A DNA stretch of 64,000 bases from JAFLCL01 sp964502175 (GCA_964502175.1 CAZCVE010000025.1:1-64000), one strand, 5' to 3'. Counted from the first letter of the stretch, positions 38,754 to 47,869 are shown. Numbers and translations: made by a program. The notes: a model not told the origin generated them from the sequence alone.

Positions 38754-40283
38754 TCACGCCGACGGATCGCGAGGCGCGAGCGCGGGGGCGGCGACACGCG
38801 GCGGTGAGGGTTCGAGCGAGCCCTCGCGCGAGGCGCGGTCTTCGGGCGTGGTCTCGAACGCGCGCGCGAGCCGCTCGCGATCTCCGTCAGGCCGCGTCGC
38901 GTCCTCGACGAGCCACCACTCGGCGCGCGCTCGCTCGCGCGTGAGGTCGAGCAGCACGTAGCCCTTGCTCTCCTGCTCGGTGAAGCGGAGGTGCGGCGTC
39001 GCCTCGAGCAGCATCGTCTCTCGTGCGCGAGAGGCCTCGCCCGTGAAGTGCGGCGACGCGAGCGCGGGCGCGCCCCACTCGACGCCGAGCGATCCCGACT
39101 GCGTCTCCGCGTCGTACGTCGGTGAAGGAAGATCGAGCGCGAGCGAGCCGTGCGTGTCGCCCGTCATCACGACGGGCAACGAGAGCGCGCCTGCGAGCAG
39201 CTCGAGCACGCGCTGCCTCTGCGCGGGAAAGCCATCCCACGCGTCGAGGTTCTCGAGCGCAGGAAACGGCGCGAGCACGACCTGGTTGCCGAGCACCGTG
39301 TAGCGCACGTCGCTCCGCGCGAGCTGCGCCGCGATCCACTGCTCCTGCGCGTCGCTCACGAGCCGTCGACCCGCGCGCATCCACTCCACGGTGTCGAGCG
39401 GCGGCGGCTCGCGACCGTCCATGCGCGCGTCGAGCAACACCAGGCGCGCGAGCGTGCCCAGCTCGAGGCTGCGGTAGACGCGCGTCTCGTCGCGCGTCGG
39501 CGTCCACTCGAAGAACGCACGACGCGCGGCGGCGAGGCGATCGCGCCACGGCCCCTGCGTCACCTCGTCGTGCGTGAGCGAGCCCGTCTCGTGTGCGTTG
39601 TTGGCGAACTCGTGGTCGTCCCAGATCGAGACGATCGGATGCTGCCGCTGGAGCTCGCGCAGATCGGGATCGAGGCGGTAGCGGGCGTAGCGAAGCCGGT
39701 AGTCCTCGAGGCTCACCGTCTCGTGCGGAGGATCGAGCGGTCGCAGGTCTCCGTACGCGCCATCGGCGTACTCGTACATCGTGTCGCCGAGGTGCACGAC
39801 GACCGCGAGGTCCGCCCGCTCCGCGATGCGTCGGTAGCCGTGGAAGTGGCCGTACGCGAAGTTCGAGCAGGTCACGAACGCGAGGCGCAGGTGCGAGACC
39901 TCGCCCTCGGGCAGCGTCCGCGTGCGACCGAGCGGGCTCGCCTCGAGGCCCACGCGGAACCGGTAGTAGTAGGTCGTGTCGGGCGCGAGGCCGCCCACGT
40001 CGAGCTTCACGCAGCCATCGCGATCGACCGCTGCGAGGCCGGTCTCCGTGGCGAGCGGGGCGCGCGCGCGCGGATCGGCGAACACGTCGCACGTGACCTC
40101 TTCGTCACGCTCGACGGCGAGCCGCGTCCACAAGATCACGGATCGCGCCGTCGGGTCTCCGCTCGCGACACCCCACGCGAAGCGCTCGCTCGGCACGACG
40201 GGCGCGGGGTCGCACGCAGGCAGCGCCGAGACCGCGGCGGCGGCGCTGGTCGTCCGAAGGAGCTCTCGACGTCCGAGGCGCAT
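38754..40283 (-). CDS. phoD: Alkaline phosphatase D family metallophosphoesterase
   Basis: 509 residues. The N-terminus GRRELLRTTSAAAAVSALPAC is a twin-arginine signal with a lipobox-like end, so the folded protein is exported by Tat and perhaps lipidated. PhoD blocks: FAWGVASGDPTARSVILWTR at the N-terminal domain, AFVTCSNF, HLGDTMYEY, IWDDHEFANN, LDARMDGR and VVMTGDTHGS. The family uses iron and calcium to hydrolyse phosphomono- and diesters. The gene is divergent from the small propeller gene at 40376, with about 90 bases between. Confidence 0.93.
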   Translation of the reverse strand: MRLGRRELLRTTSAAAAVSALPACDPAPVVPSERFAWGVASGDPTARSVILWTRLAVERDEEVTCDVFADPRARAPLATETGLAAVDRDGCVKLDVGGLAPDTTYYYRFRVGLEASPLGRTRTLPEGEVSHLRLAFVTCSNFAYGHFHGYRRIAERADLAVVVHLGDTMYEYADGAYGDLRPLDPPHETVSLEDYRLRYARYRLDPDLRELQRQHPIVSIWDDHEFANNAHETGSLTHDEVTQGPWRDRLAAARRAFFEWTPTRDETRVYRSLELGTLARLVLLDARMDGREPPPLDTVEWMRAGRRLVSDAQEQWIAAQLARSDVRYTVLGNQVVLAPFPALENLDAWDGFPAQRQRVLELLAGALSLPVVMTGDTHGSLALDLPSPTYDAETQSGSLGVEWGAPALASPHFTGEASRARETMLLEATPHLRFTEQESKGYVLLDLTRERARAEWWLVEDATRPDGDRERLARAFETTPEDRASREGSLEPSPPRVAAPALAPRDPSA

Positions 40284-40375
40284 CGTGGCCCGAGCCTACT
40301 TCGAGGACGCGCTCGTCGCGCTCCGATCGCGCGTTCGTGATCACGCAGGTACGCGGCCGCAGGTACTCTGGCGCG

Positions 40376-40882
40376 ATGCGCACCGCGCCCAGCCAGCCGC
40401 CTCTGGTCCTCACGCTCCCCAAGACCGTGATCGCGCTCGATCCGGCGACGGGCGAGCATCGCTGGAACCTCGAGCTCCCGATGCACGTGCGCCGCATCTT
40501 TCCGCTCGAGAGCGCGCTCCTGCTCGTGCTCGCCGAGCCCTCCGAGCGAGGCGCGATCGCGCTCGTCGATCTCGCGAACGGCATGGTGCTGCGGAGCCTG
40601 CAGCTGAGCTTCGATCCTTCCGGCGCGGCCTTGCGCGACGGCGACCGGCTCATCGTGGCCAGCGAGCACGGCGTCGCGTGCGTGACCACCGACTGCCAGC
40701 TCGTCTGGTCTGGCGGCATCAAGGAAGTGCAGCGCGGTCTCTTCGGCACCGACAACATGCTCGTGATCGCCGGCCCGGACGGCCGCGAGCGCGCGCAGGT
40801 GCGCGTCGGCCCACAGACCTCGTCGGGCAACGCCGGCCTCTGCCTGCGAGACCTCGTCAGCCAGCCGGATCTGCGGGACTGA
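40376..40882 (+). CDS. Small PQQ/beta-propeller-like protein
   Basis: 168 residues from ATG at 40376. Three or four strand groups resemble PQQ-type blades (TVIALDPATGEHRWNLELP, GAIALVDLANGMVLRSL, GVACVTTDCQLVWSGG). That is too few for a closed propeller, so it may be truncated or need to oligomerise. No signal peptide or catalytic residue. The next gene starts three bases after its stop and is surely co-transcribed. Confidence 0.75.
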   Translation: MRTAPSQPPLVLTLPKTVIALDPATGEHRWNLELPMHVRRIFPLESALLLVLAEPSERGAIALVDLANGMVLRSLQLSFDPSGAALRDGDRLIVASEHGVACVTTDCQLVWSGGIKEVQRGLFGTDNMLVIAGPDGRERAQVRVGPQTSSGNAGLCLRDLVSQPDLRD

Positions 40883-40885
40883 GCG

Positions 40886-41629
40886 ATGCGCACGACCTGC
40901 TCGCTCCTCGCGCTCTTCACGCTGCTGACGTTCGCGCCCTCCCCGCTCCTCGCGCAGGAGATCGAGGCGAGAGACGACGACGACGCGGCCACGGAGCCCG
41001 AGATCCCCACGAGCGAGATCCGCCTGCTCCCCGAGGCGCCGTGCGAGCGCCTCACGATCGCGATCTCCGAGCTCGACCGACAGGACGCGCGCGCGAGCTG
41101 CCTCGCGAGCATGCGGCTCGCGAACCGACAGGATCGGATCGACGAAGGCGTGCTCCTCCTCGGCTTCGGGGTGCTCAGCGCGATCGCGGGCGGCGTCGTC
41201 GCTGGCGTCGGCGCGAACGACGGCAACGACTTCATGCTCTCGTTCGGCCTCGGCACCGCGGGATGGGGCGTGATCAACGCGGCCTTCTCCGCGGCGCTCT
41301 TCGACGTCACCGGCAGCGGCCTGCGAGACATCGAAGACGCGCGCGGTCTGACCGGCGAGGCGCTCCTCCGCGCGCGAGACGAGGCCGCCGCGGCGCAAGA
41401 CCAGACCGCGACGATCATCGCGGTGAACGCCGGCCTCGATCTGCTCTACATCGTGGGCGGAGCCCTCATGTACGTGATGGGCGAACAGAGCGACCCCGAC
41501 GACGACTGGCTCTCGGGCTACGGCCTCGCCATGGCAGTGCAAGGCGCTGCGCTCCTCGCCTACGACGGTGTCACGTGGGCGTTCGCGGCCGACCGCGCGT
41601 CACGCCTGCGCGCCCTGCTCCGCGACTGA
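40886..41629 (+). CDS. Secreted/membrane protein of unknown function
   Basis: 247 residues. The signal peptide MRTTCSLLALFTLLTFAP ends at about LLAQ. An acidic linker and a short domain with two cysteines (PCERLT, ASCLAS) lead into three or four hydrophobic segments (GVLLLGFGVLSAIAGGVVAGV, SFGLGTAGWGVINAAFSAAL, NAGLDLLYIVGGALMYVMG, GLAMAVQGAALLAYDGV). The Gly/Ala-rich helices suggest an inner-membrane protein. I do not recognise a characterised family. It converges on the zinc-ribbon gene with four bases between the stops. Confidence 0.8.
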   Translation: MRTTCSLLALFTLLTFAPSPLLAQEIEARDDDDAATEPEIPTSEIRLLPEAPCERLTIAISELDRQDARASCLASMRLANRQDRIDEGVLLLGFGVLSAIAGGVVAGVGANDGNDFMLSFGLGTAGWGVINAAFSAALFDVTGSGLRDIEDARGLTGEALLRARDEAAAAQDQTATIIAVNAGLDLLYIVGGALMYVMGEQSDPDDDWLSGYGLAMAVQGAALLAYDGVTWAFAADRASRLRALLRD

Positions 41630-41633
41630 CGGC

Positions 41634-42134
41634 TCAGCTCGCCTTCTTCGAGAACAGCGCGAGGAACTGCGCGAGCAGGCTGGGGCTGAAGTCGACGTCG
41701 CCCATCTTCGCGAGCTCGGCCTGCGCGGCTGCCTTCTCGGCCTCGATCGTCGCCACGTTCGACGCGCCGATCTTCATGATCCGCTCGGCCTCACCGTCGT
41801 CGAGCCAGATGCCGTGGCAGTGCTGGCAGCGATCGATCTCCACCTTCTCGCCGTCTTGCACGACCGTCTGCAGCTGCATGTGGCCGTCGCAGCGCGGGCA
41901 GTGGATGGGCGCCTCCGCGATGTTGCCCATGTTCTCCGGTCGATCCCAGTACGACGGGTCCGCGTGCAGGCCGAGCGCCGCGAACATCTCGCCTTGATCG
42001 AAGAAGCGACCCCGGCACTTGGGGCACTCGTCGATGTAGGCCTCCTTCATGTGGAGGATCTTCATGTTCTGGTGATCCCGCGGGCAGATCAGATCCTGGT
42101 GCTTGGTGTCGACCTTCTTGCCGCCGCCGCTCAT
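41634..42134 (-). CDS. Protein with two TFIIB-type zinc ribbons
   Basis: 166 residues from ATG at 42134 (MSGGGKKVDT). Two zinc ribbons are complete: ICPRDHQNM paired with DECPKCRGRFFDQGE, and HCPRCDGHM paired with DRCQHCHGIWLDDGE. The pattern C-P-x-C, then x-C-x-x-C-x-G-x-x-x-D-x-G-E is the zf-TFIIB family (PF13453), small cytoplasmic proteins of unknown role. The C-terminus is an amphipathic helix with Ala/Glu and ends FLALFSKKAS. It is divergent from the aldolase gene. Confidence 0.85.
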   Translation of the reverse strand: MSGGGKKVDTKHQDLICPRDHQNMKILHMKEAYIDECPKCRGRFFDQGEMFAALGLHADPSYWDRPENMGNIAEAPIHCPRCDGHMQLQTVVQDGEKVEIDRCQHCHGIWLDDGEAERIMKIGASNVATIEAEKAAAQAELAKMGDVDFSPSLLAQFLALFSKKAS

Positions 42135-42236
42135 GAGCCCTCCGCAGGTGAGGCGCCGATTCTCGGGGCAATGGCTTCGCGCGGTCAATCGTGTGAGCGG
42201 GACGACCGTGACGATCACGCGCTACCATCGCCGCCC

Positions 42237-43004
42237 ATGAGCACCCAGAGCATCCGTGAGCGTGTGTCCCCCGAGGAGTGGCAGATCCGACTCGACCTCG
42301 CGGCGGCGTATCGCCTCGTCGCCGACTTCGGCTGGACCGACCTCGTCTTCACGCACATCTCGGCGCGCGTCCCGGGCCCCGAGCACCACTTCTTGATCAA
42401 CCCCTACGGGATGCTCTTCGAGGAGATCACGGCCTCGAGCCTGGTGAAGATCGACAAGGACGCGAACATCGTCCTCGACGTCGGTTACCCCGTGAACCCC
42501 GCGGGCTTCACGATCCACTCCGCGATCCACGAGGCGCGCGACGACGCCAAGGCCGTGCTCCACCTGCACACGCCCGACGGCACGGCGGTCGCGACGCTGA
42601 AGGAAGGCCTCCTGCCGCTCAACCAGACGTCGCAGCTCGTGATCGGTGAGCTCGCCTACCACGACTACGAAGGCGTCGCGTTCGACCACAGCGAGAAGCC
42701 GCGCCTCCAGAAGGACCTCGGCAGCAAGAACGTCATGCTGCTCCGCAACCACGGCACGCTCACCGTGGGCGACAGCGTCGCGGCTGCGTTCACGCGCATG
42801 TACTTCCTCGAGCGCGCCTGCACGATGCAGGTCCGCACGCTGAGCCAGCTCGGCCCCGATCGACACCTCCACCCGACGGCGCCCGACGTGCTCGAGAAGA
42901 ACGTGATGATCGGCGCGCACGGCGTCTCGGCCGCGAGCCAGTTCCTCGTGTGGCCCGCGCTCCTGCGCCGCCTCGAGCGCACCGCGCCCGGCTACAAGGA
43001 GTGA
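42237..43004 (+). CDS. Class II aldolase/adducin family protein
   Basis: 255 residues from ATG at 42237. The aldolase II metal site is present: HLHTPDG (HxH) and the RNHGT block, with the conserved FTHISARVPG and FLINPYGMLFEEI early on. The tail TAPGYKE is usual for the short-chain members often annotated as putative sugar aldolases. Related enzymes cleave sugar phosphates such as fuculose-1-phosphate, but many members, including adducin-like ones, have no proven reaction. The gene stands alone; its neighbours give no pathway. Confidence 0.9.
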   Translation: MSTQSIRERVSPEEWQIRLDLAAAYRLVADFGWTDLVFTHISARVPGPEHHFLINPYGMLFEEITASSLVKIDKDANIVLDVGYPVNPAGFTIHSAIHEARDDAKAVLHLHTPDGTAVATLKEGLLPLNQTSQLVIGELAYHDYEGVAFDHSEKPRLQKDLGSKNVMLLRNHGTLTVGDSVAAAFTRMYFLERACTMQVRTLSQLGPDRHLHPTAPDVLEKNVMIGAHGVSAASQFLVWPALLRRLERTAPGYKE

Positions 43005-43032
43005 GCGCCCGAGCGGAGCGCGAGCGTCCGCT

Positions 43033-43172
43033 GAAATGGGGACGGTCCTCGATAGTTCGATTCTGGAAACTGCGCTTCCCATGGGTTTTCCGGCCAGCGT
43101 GATCGGCATGGCGAAATAGGGACGGTCCTCGATAGTTCGATTCTGGAAACTGCGCTTCCCATGGGTTCTCCG
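43033..43172. repeat. Two 60-bp direct repeats with an 80-bp period
   Basis: A 60-bp unit beginning GAAATGGGGACGGTCCTC occurs at 43033-43092 and at 43113-43172 with two mismatches. A 20-base spacer separates the copies. Inside each unit are the palindromes GGACGGTCC and CCCATGGG and a GGAA/TTCC pair. The unit encodes no plausible protein. The GGGGACGGTCC end resembles motifs seen at REP-like elements and their Y1 transposases; that link is inference. The remainder of the 230-base gap shows nothing else. Confidence 0.85.
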
Positions 43173-43236
43173 ACCCGAAGTCGCGCCCCGGGCCACTCTG
43201 TCGCTCCACGATCCCTTCTCCGCTCGTCTCGCGGTT

Positions 43237-43800
43237 TCAGTCCTCGACCGCGCTCCACTCGACGTCGAGGAACCAGCCGGTGTCGTCGCGGCCGTCCTCG
43301 ATCACGCGGAGGCGATAGAGCCACTCGCTCGCGTCGTGCACGAGGAGGCCGTCGCCGATGCACGTGGCCTCGTAGCCGGAGGTGTTCACGCCGCAGAGCA
43401 GGTGGGCGCCCGACTCCCACGTGCACATCGACGTGTCGCCGGGGATCTCCGCGAGCGACGCGAAGCTGCTGGTGCTCGTCCCCGTGCCCACCTCGCCGAA
43501 GCGGCAGACCGGCCTCGCGCCCGACAGCGTGAGGTAGCGGCCGAGGTAGCCGTGCACGTCGAAGTCCCACTCGGGCTCGTCCGCGCGCACCTCGCCGTCA
43601 CTCAGGCGTAGCCCCTCGCACGCGACGAGATCGGCGCAGCGCAGCGTCGCGCGACACGGCGCGACGAACGGATCGCAGCGCCCGGTCGACGGAGCGTCGG
43701 CCGAGGGCCCCGCGTCGTCGCCGAGGTGCGTCGACGGCGCGCAGCCGACGAGGCCGAGGATCGACGTGGCGAGAGCGAGGAAGAGGATCGAGTCGCGCAT
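43237..43800 (-). CDS. Lipoprotein of unknown function
   Basis: 187 residues. The signal peptide MRDSILFLALATSILGLVGC ends in a clear lipobox, and a DAG-type linker (DDAGPSADAPSTG) follows. The remainder has eight cysteines and mixed strands (WDFDVHGYLGRYLTLSG, EWLYRLRVIEDG). No catalytic motif is visible. It is divergent from the globin gene, with 124 bases between. Confidence 0.8.
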   Translation of the reverse strand: MRDSILFLALATSILGLVGCAPSTHLGDDAGPSADAPSTGRCDPFVAPCRATLRCADLVACEGLRLSDGEVRADEPEWDFDVHGYLGRYLTLSGARPVCRFGEVGTGTSTSSFASLAEIPGDTSMCTWESGAHLLCGVNTSGYEATCIGDGLLVHDASEWLYRLRVIEDGRDDTGWFLDVEWSAVED

Positions 43801-43924
43801 GCCCTCAGTGTGCCCGCCAGACGCCCGTGCGGAAGTGCACGACGGTGCACGGACACCGTGCGCAGATCCACAGCCCGCTCGCGACGGCATCGACACCTCG
43901 CGGCGGGGCCCCCAAGCTCGCGCG

Positions 43925-44296
43925 ATGTCCGAGACCACCACGCTGCTGACGCTCGACAGCATCCGCGCGATCACGCGCGAGCTCGTGCAGCGCATGTCGA
44001 AGGACATGATGATCGGCTTCTTCTTCGGCAAGGTGGATCTCGAGCGCCTCGCCGAGCTCGAGCACCAGCACGCGGCGCGCCTCCTCGGGCACGACGTGCC
44101 GTACGAAGGTCGGCCGCTCGAGGCCGCGCACTTCCCGCGGCGCATCTTCGGCGGACAGTTCGATCGACGCGTGGTGCTCCTCCGCGAGGTGCTCGCGCGC
44201 CACGGCGTGCCCGACGCCGTGCGCGACCGCTGGCTCACGCACACCGAGGCGCAGCGCGACCGCATCGTGCAGGTCGGCGCGCCCGACTGTGGGTGA
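43925..44296 (+). CDS. Truncated hemoglobin-like protein
   Basis: 123 residues from ATG at 43925, the normal size of truncated globins. The pattern fits the group: IGFFFGKVDLERL at the B-C-D region, HQHAARLLG at E, then YEGRPLEAAHFPRRIFGGQFDRRVVLL, where His69 is the likely proximal heme ligand. The last helix is VRDRWLTHTEAQRDRIV. Such proteins bind oxygen or nitric oxide and protect against nitrosative stress or assist electron transfer; which applies here is unknown. It converges on the LytTR response-regulator gene with nine bases between. Confidence 0.75.
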   Translation: MSETTTLLTLDSIRAITRELVQRMSKDMMIGFFFGKVDLERLAELEHQHAARLLGHDVPYEGRPLEAAHFPRRIFGGQFDRRVVLLREVLARHGVPDAVRDRWLTHTEAQRDRIVQVGAPDCG

Positions 44297-44305
44297 GAGA
44301 GAGCG

Positions 44306-45076
44306 TCAGCGATCGAGGAACGCGCGGAAGGCCGCGGCGTTCTCCTGGCTCACGAGCACGTCGTCCGCGCAGCGAGGCGCGAGCGTCACCTCGATGCGGC
44401 CGCGACCGCCCGATCGGAACGACGCGATGGCGCTCGCGTGCACGAGGAAGCCGCGGTTCACGCAGAAGAAGTCGGCGCCCTCGAGATCCTTCTCGAGCTG
44501 CCCGAGCGTGCGATCGACCACGTGCTCCCGGCCCTCGCGGTCGACCGCGAGCGTGAGCTTGTCGTCGGCCTTGAGGTACGCGATCTCCTTCACGGAGAGC
44601 GCGCGCTGCTCGGCCTTGTGGCGCACGAGGATCCGCTCCCGCGGCCGCTGCGACACGAGGGCCGCGGCCTCCACCGCCTCGGCGCGACCGAACGCGCGTT
44701 TCATGCGATCGAGCTTGGTGAGGGCGCGGGCGAGCGCCTCACGATCGATCGGCTTGAGCAGGTAGTCGACGCTGAGGTGTCGGAACGCTTGCTCGATCCA
44801 CGCGTCGTACGCCGTCACGAAGATCACCGGCGCCTCGATCACGCCCTCCTCGAAGAGGCGGAGCGCGCTGCCGTCTGCGAGGCGGATGTCGGAGATCACG
44901 AGATCGATCGGCGCGCGCTCCTTCGCGAGCACCTCGCGGGCGTCCGCCAGGGACTCGAGCTCCGCGATCACCCGCGCCTCGGGCGCGAGCTCGCCGAGCA
45001 GGCGCACGATCAAGCGCCGCGCAGGCGCCTCGTCCTCGAGCACGACGACGCGCAGCGCGCTCGCGGCGCTCGTCAC
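44306..45076 (-). CDS. LytTR-family response regulator
   Basis: 256 residues from GTG at 45076, overlapping the kinase stop in GTGA. The receiver domain starts LRVVVLEDEAPARR; the phosphoacceptor is Asp63 in VISDIRL, with VTAYD and LLKPIDR further on. The C-terminal LytTR DNA-binding domain (ILVRHKAEQRALSVKEIAYL to FFCVNRGFLVHASAI) binds paired direct repeats in promoters. It forms a two-component system with the adjoining kinase; targets are unknown, though such pairs often control cell-surface or exported functions. Confidence 0.93.
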   Translation of the reverse strand: MTSAASALRVVVLEDEAPARRLIVRLLGELAPEARVIAELESLADAREVLAKERAPIDLVISDIRLADGSALRLFEEGVIEAPVIFVTAYDAWIEQAFRHLSVDYLLKPIDREALARALTKLDRMKRAFGRAEAVEAAALVSQRPRERILVRHKAEQRALSVKEIAYLKADDKLTLAVDREGREHVVDRTLGQLEKDLEGADFFCVNRGFLVHASAIASFRSGGRGRIEVTLAPRCADDVLVSQENAAAFRAFLDR

Positions 45077-46119
45077 GCGAGCCTCGCGGTGGACGTGAAG
45101 CGCACGTCGAAGCGCTCCTCGCTCGGCATGATCTGCACGCGCCCGCCGTACGCGAGCCGCACGCGCTCCTCGAGGTTCGAGAGGCCCACGCCCGTGCCGC
45201 GCGATCCCTCGCGAGGCTTGCGCGCGTGCGACACGAGCACGCCCTCGCGGTCGAGTCGCACGGTGACGACGAGCGGGCTCTTGGTGCTGACGACGTTGTG
45301 CGCCAGCGCGTTCTCGACGAGCAGCTGCACGCTCGTCGGCGGCAGCGCGCGCGCGTCCCACCCGTCGTGCGTCTCGACCTCGAGCCGAAAGCCGTCGTCG
45401 AAGCGCAGCGCGCAGAGCTCGGCGTAGCGGCGTACGAACGCGAGCTCCTCGGCCGCGCTCACGAGGTCACGCTCGCTCGTGTCGAGCAGGTAGCGGAGCA
45501 TCGCCGCGAGGCTCGCGTTGAAGCGCAGCGCGCGCGCCGGATCTTCGGTGAGCAGCGCGCCCAGCGTGTTGAGGCAGTTGAAGAGGAAGTGCGGATCGAT
45601 CTGTCGCCGCAGCGCGAGCAGCTCGCTCTCGACGCGCGCCCGCTCGGCCTCCGCGACGCGCACACGATCGGCCTCGCGCTGCTTCACGAGCAGCACCGTC
45701 TCGTACACGTGCGCCACGAACACCACGCAGATCACGTTCGTGAGCACCACGCCGACGAACGCGCTCGCCTCGAGCACGGGCCCACCGCGGAGGTGCGACC
45801 ACGCGCCGAGCACGGCGACCGTGAGCGGCGCCGTGAAGAGCACGATGCCGAGCGCGAGACGACCGACGCGCAGCCAGGGTCGCTCGAGCCAGTCGAAGCG
45901 ATCGGCGGTCACGAACAAGAGGTGCCGGTTGCCCTGCCAGAGCGAGAACGCGAGCGCGAGGAAGAGCACCTGGCCGAGCCACGCGATCGGGCTCGTGAGG
46001 CCGAGCCCGCCGTAGAGATCGAAGACGAACGGGATCGCGATGCCGAACGCGGGGATGCCGATCGCCCGCGGCCAGAAGTCGTCGAGGCGCGCATCGTCGT
46101 CGGGCTGTCGCCGCTCCAT
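45073..46119 (-). CDS. LytS-type sensor histidine kinase
   Basis: 348 residues. Four membrane segments lie in the first 145 residues, with no recognisable extracellular domain, so the membrane part itself is the likely sensor. A coiled-coil linker (EADRVRVAEAERARVESELL) leads to the His_kinase domain: His177 in RRQIDPHFLFN, then VENALAHN and GVGLSNLEERV of the ATP-binding fold. It precedes and overlaps its response-regulator gene. The divergent neighbour is a DUF1761 membrane protein. Confidence 0.92.
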   Translation of the reverse strand: MERRQPDDDARLDDFWPRAIGIPAFGIAIPFVFDLYGGLGLTSPIAWLGQVLFLALAFSLWQGNRHLLFVTADRFDWLERPWLRVGRLALGIVLFTAPLTVAVLGAWSHLRGGPVLEASAFVGVVLTNVICVVFVAHVYETVLLVKQREADRVRVAEAERARVESELLALRRQIDPHFLFNCLNTLGALLTEDPARALRFNASLAAMLRYLLDTSERDLVSAAEELAFVRRYAELCALRFDDGFRLEVETHDGWDARALPPTSVQLLVENALAHNVVSTKSPLVVTVRLDREGVLVSHARKPREGSRGTGVGLSNLEERVRLAYGGRVQIMPSEERFDVRFTSTARLA

Positions 46120-46240
46120 GCGTACGATCTAACAGGATCGTCGGCGTTCTCGTCGCCCCACCGTGCGAGCTCATCCCTCCGATCGCGCGCTTCATCCGGA
46201 CCACGCGCGGAGCACGCTCGCGATCGGGCATCGATCGGCC

Positions 46241-46642
46241 ATGGATCCCTCCCAGCTCAATTGGCCCGCGGTCCTCTGCGCGGCCCTCCTCACGTTCCTC
46301 CTCGGCGGCGTCTGGTACTCGCCGCTCCTCTTCGGCCGCGCGTGGCAGAAGCTCGTCGGCCTCGACGACGCCGAGCTCGGCAAGGGCCTCGGTCGTGTCT
46401 TCGGCGGCGCCGCGATCTGCGCGCTCGTCGGCGCCACCAACCTCGCGATGTTCCTCGGCCCCGACGCGACGGTCGGCTTCGGCGTGGCCGCAGGCGCCGC
46501 GACCGGCGTGGGCTGGATCGCGACGTCGCTCACGACGACGTTCCTCTTCGAGCGACGCCCGCCGACGCTCATCGCGATCGACGCCGGCTACCACGCCGTC
46601 GCCTACACCGCGATGGGCGCCTTGATCGGCGCCTGGAATTGA
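46241..46642 (+). CDS. DUF1761 membrane protein
   Basis: 133 residues from ATG at 46241. Four membrane segments with the family signature LLGGVWYSPLLFGRAWQKLV at the N-terminus, then the FGGAAICALVGATNLAMFLG segment and a last helix ending MGALIGAWN. The function of DUF1761 proteins is unknown. It is divergent from the histidine kinase gene and is followed by a hairpin. Confidence 0.87.
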   Translation: MDPSQLNWPAVLCAALLTFLLGGVWYSPLLFGRAWQKLVGLDDAELGKGLGRVFGGAAICALVGATNLAMFLGPDATVGFGVAAGAATGVGWIATSLTTTFLFERRPPTLIAIDAGYHAVAYTAMGALIGAWN

Positions 46643-46667
46643 CTCCGGCCTCGGGGCGCCTTGCGGC

Positions 46668-46686
46668 GGGGGAGCGCAGCTCCCCC
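46668..46686. terminator. Perfect hairpin between DUF1761 and protease genes
   Basis: GGGGGAGC at 46668-46675 and GCTCCCCC at 46679-46686 pair exactly around GCA. It lies 26 bases after the DUF1761 stop and about 125 bases before the stop of the converging protease gene. The rest of this gap has no gene. Confidence 0.6.
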
Positions 46687-46810
46687 TGGAGCAGGAGCGA
46701 GGAGGAGTCTTCGACGAACGAGCCGGCGATCGGACCCGCGCGCCGCTCACTATGTCCGCGCGCAGGGTACAACCGGGGGGTGCGCGTGGGGGCAGCGCTC
46801 CCTCGCTGGG

Positions 46811-47869
46811 CTAGAAACAGTACATGCCGCCGACGCGAGGGACGTTGCCGCAGGTCTGACCGCAGCGGCCGCACTCGCGGCGACGCACCTCGCTGCCCTC
46901 GCACCACACCGCGGTCGTTCCTTCGCAGCGACCCGCGAGCGTCTCGCCGCCACACGGATCGACCGGCGGGCTCAGCGTTCCCGCGTTCTCGACGATCCAG
47001 CTCCGACCGAGATCGGCGCGCGCGTAGTTGTCGACGCCGACGCACGAAGGGTCGCCGTTCGACAGCGCGCCGAGCACATAGACCTGACCACCCTCGCGCA
47101 GCATCAGCGGGCCACCCGAGTCGCCGAAGCACACGCCGCGTCGGCCCATTCCGTCGATCGAGACGTACTCGCTCGAGACCTCGACGATCGGCTCCGCCGT
47201 GAAGCGTCGATCACCCGAGCCGCCGTCGTCGCGCTGGCCGTAGCCTGCGGCCTCCGCGGTCCGCCCGATCAGGCCCGTGAGCGCGCTCGGGTACACGTCG
47301 ATCGGCGTGAGCCCGGGCACCGCCACGGTCGCGTCCTCGGTGAGCTCGAGGAGCATCAGGTCGAGCGAGCGGTGCGTGATCGCGCGGCGCACGCCGATCT
47401 CCTGATCGACACGATCGGGGTTGGCGCCGACGCTGATCGAGCCGCTGCCGCCTTCGCAGTGCGCGGCGGTGAGCACCCAGCGCGGTCGGATCACGAGGCC
47501 GGAGCAGAGACCGCCTCCGAGCTCCACGCGCGCGATGGCGAGCACCTGCCCCGGCGTGAGATCGAGCGTCGTGTCCTCGCGCGTGCCGTAGTAGACGGCG
47601 CTCGAGCGATCGTCGCCGGGATCGCAGCTCGCCGCGTCGGGGCTCGGCGCGGCCCACGCATCGGTGCCAGGCGGCGCGTACGCATCGGGCGTCGCGGCGG
47701 AGAACGCATCGTGCCGCGCGCCGCCGTCCATGAGCTGGATGGGGTCGTGCGTGATCGAGCTGATCCGTCCCGTACACCCGGCCAGCGTGCACGGGCCGAG
47801 CGCGACCAGCAGGGCCACGCCCATCACCGGCCTGAATGCACGTTCACGCGATGCCAGAGGGTCTCGCAC
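46811..47869 (-). CDS. Trypsin-like serine protease lipoprotein
   Basis: 352 residues from GTG at 47869 (ATG at 47824 gives a shorter signal peptide with the same lipobox). The lipobox is TLAGC (Cys32), and an Asp/Ala/Pro linker follows. The chymotrypsin triad is complete: His137 in LTAAHC, Asp170 in RSLDLMLLEL, Ser251 in GDSGGP. After the protease domain a short cysteine-rich tail of eight cysteines (CGGETLAGRC to GGMYCF) is added. It probably cleaves proteins at the surface or in the periplasm. It is divergent from the PLD-like gene. Confidence 0.92.
   Translation of the reverse strand: MRDPLASRERAFRPVMGVALLVALGPCTLAGCTGRISSITHDPIQLMDGGARHDAFSAATPDAYAPPGTDAWAAPSPDAASCDPGDDRSSAVYYGTREDTTLDLTPGQVLAIARVELGGGLCSGLVIRPRWVLTAAHCEGGSGSISVGANPDRVDQEIGVRRAITHRSLDLMLLELTEDATVAVPGLTPIDVYPSALTGLIGRTAEAAGYGQRDDGGSGDRRFTAEPIVEVSSEYVSIDGMGRRGVCFGDSGGPLMLREGGQVYVLGALSNGDPSCVGVDNYARADLGRSWIVENAGTLSPPVDPCGGETLAGRCEGTTAVWCEGSEVRRRECGRCGQTCGNVPRVGGMYCF

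Noticed and set aside
43033..43172. CRISPR array of two repeats
   Set aside because: The repeat is 60 bp and the spacer 20 bp, the reverse of CRISPR proportions, with only two copies and no cas genes.
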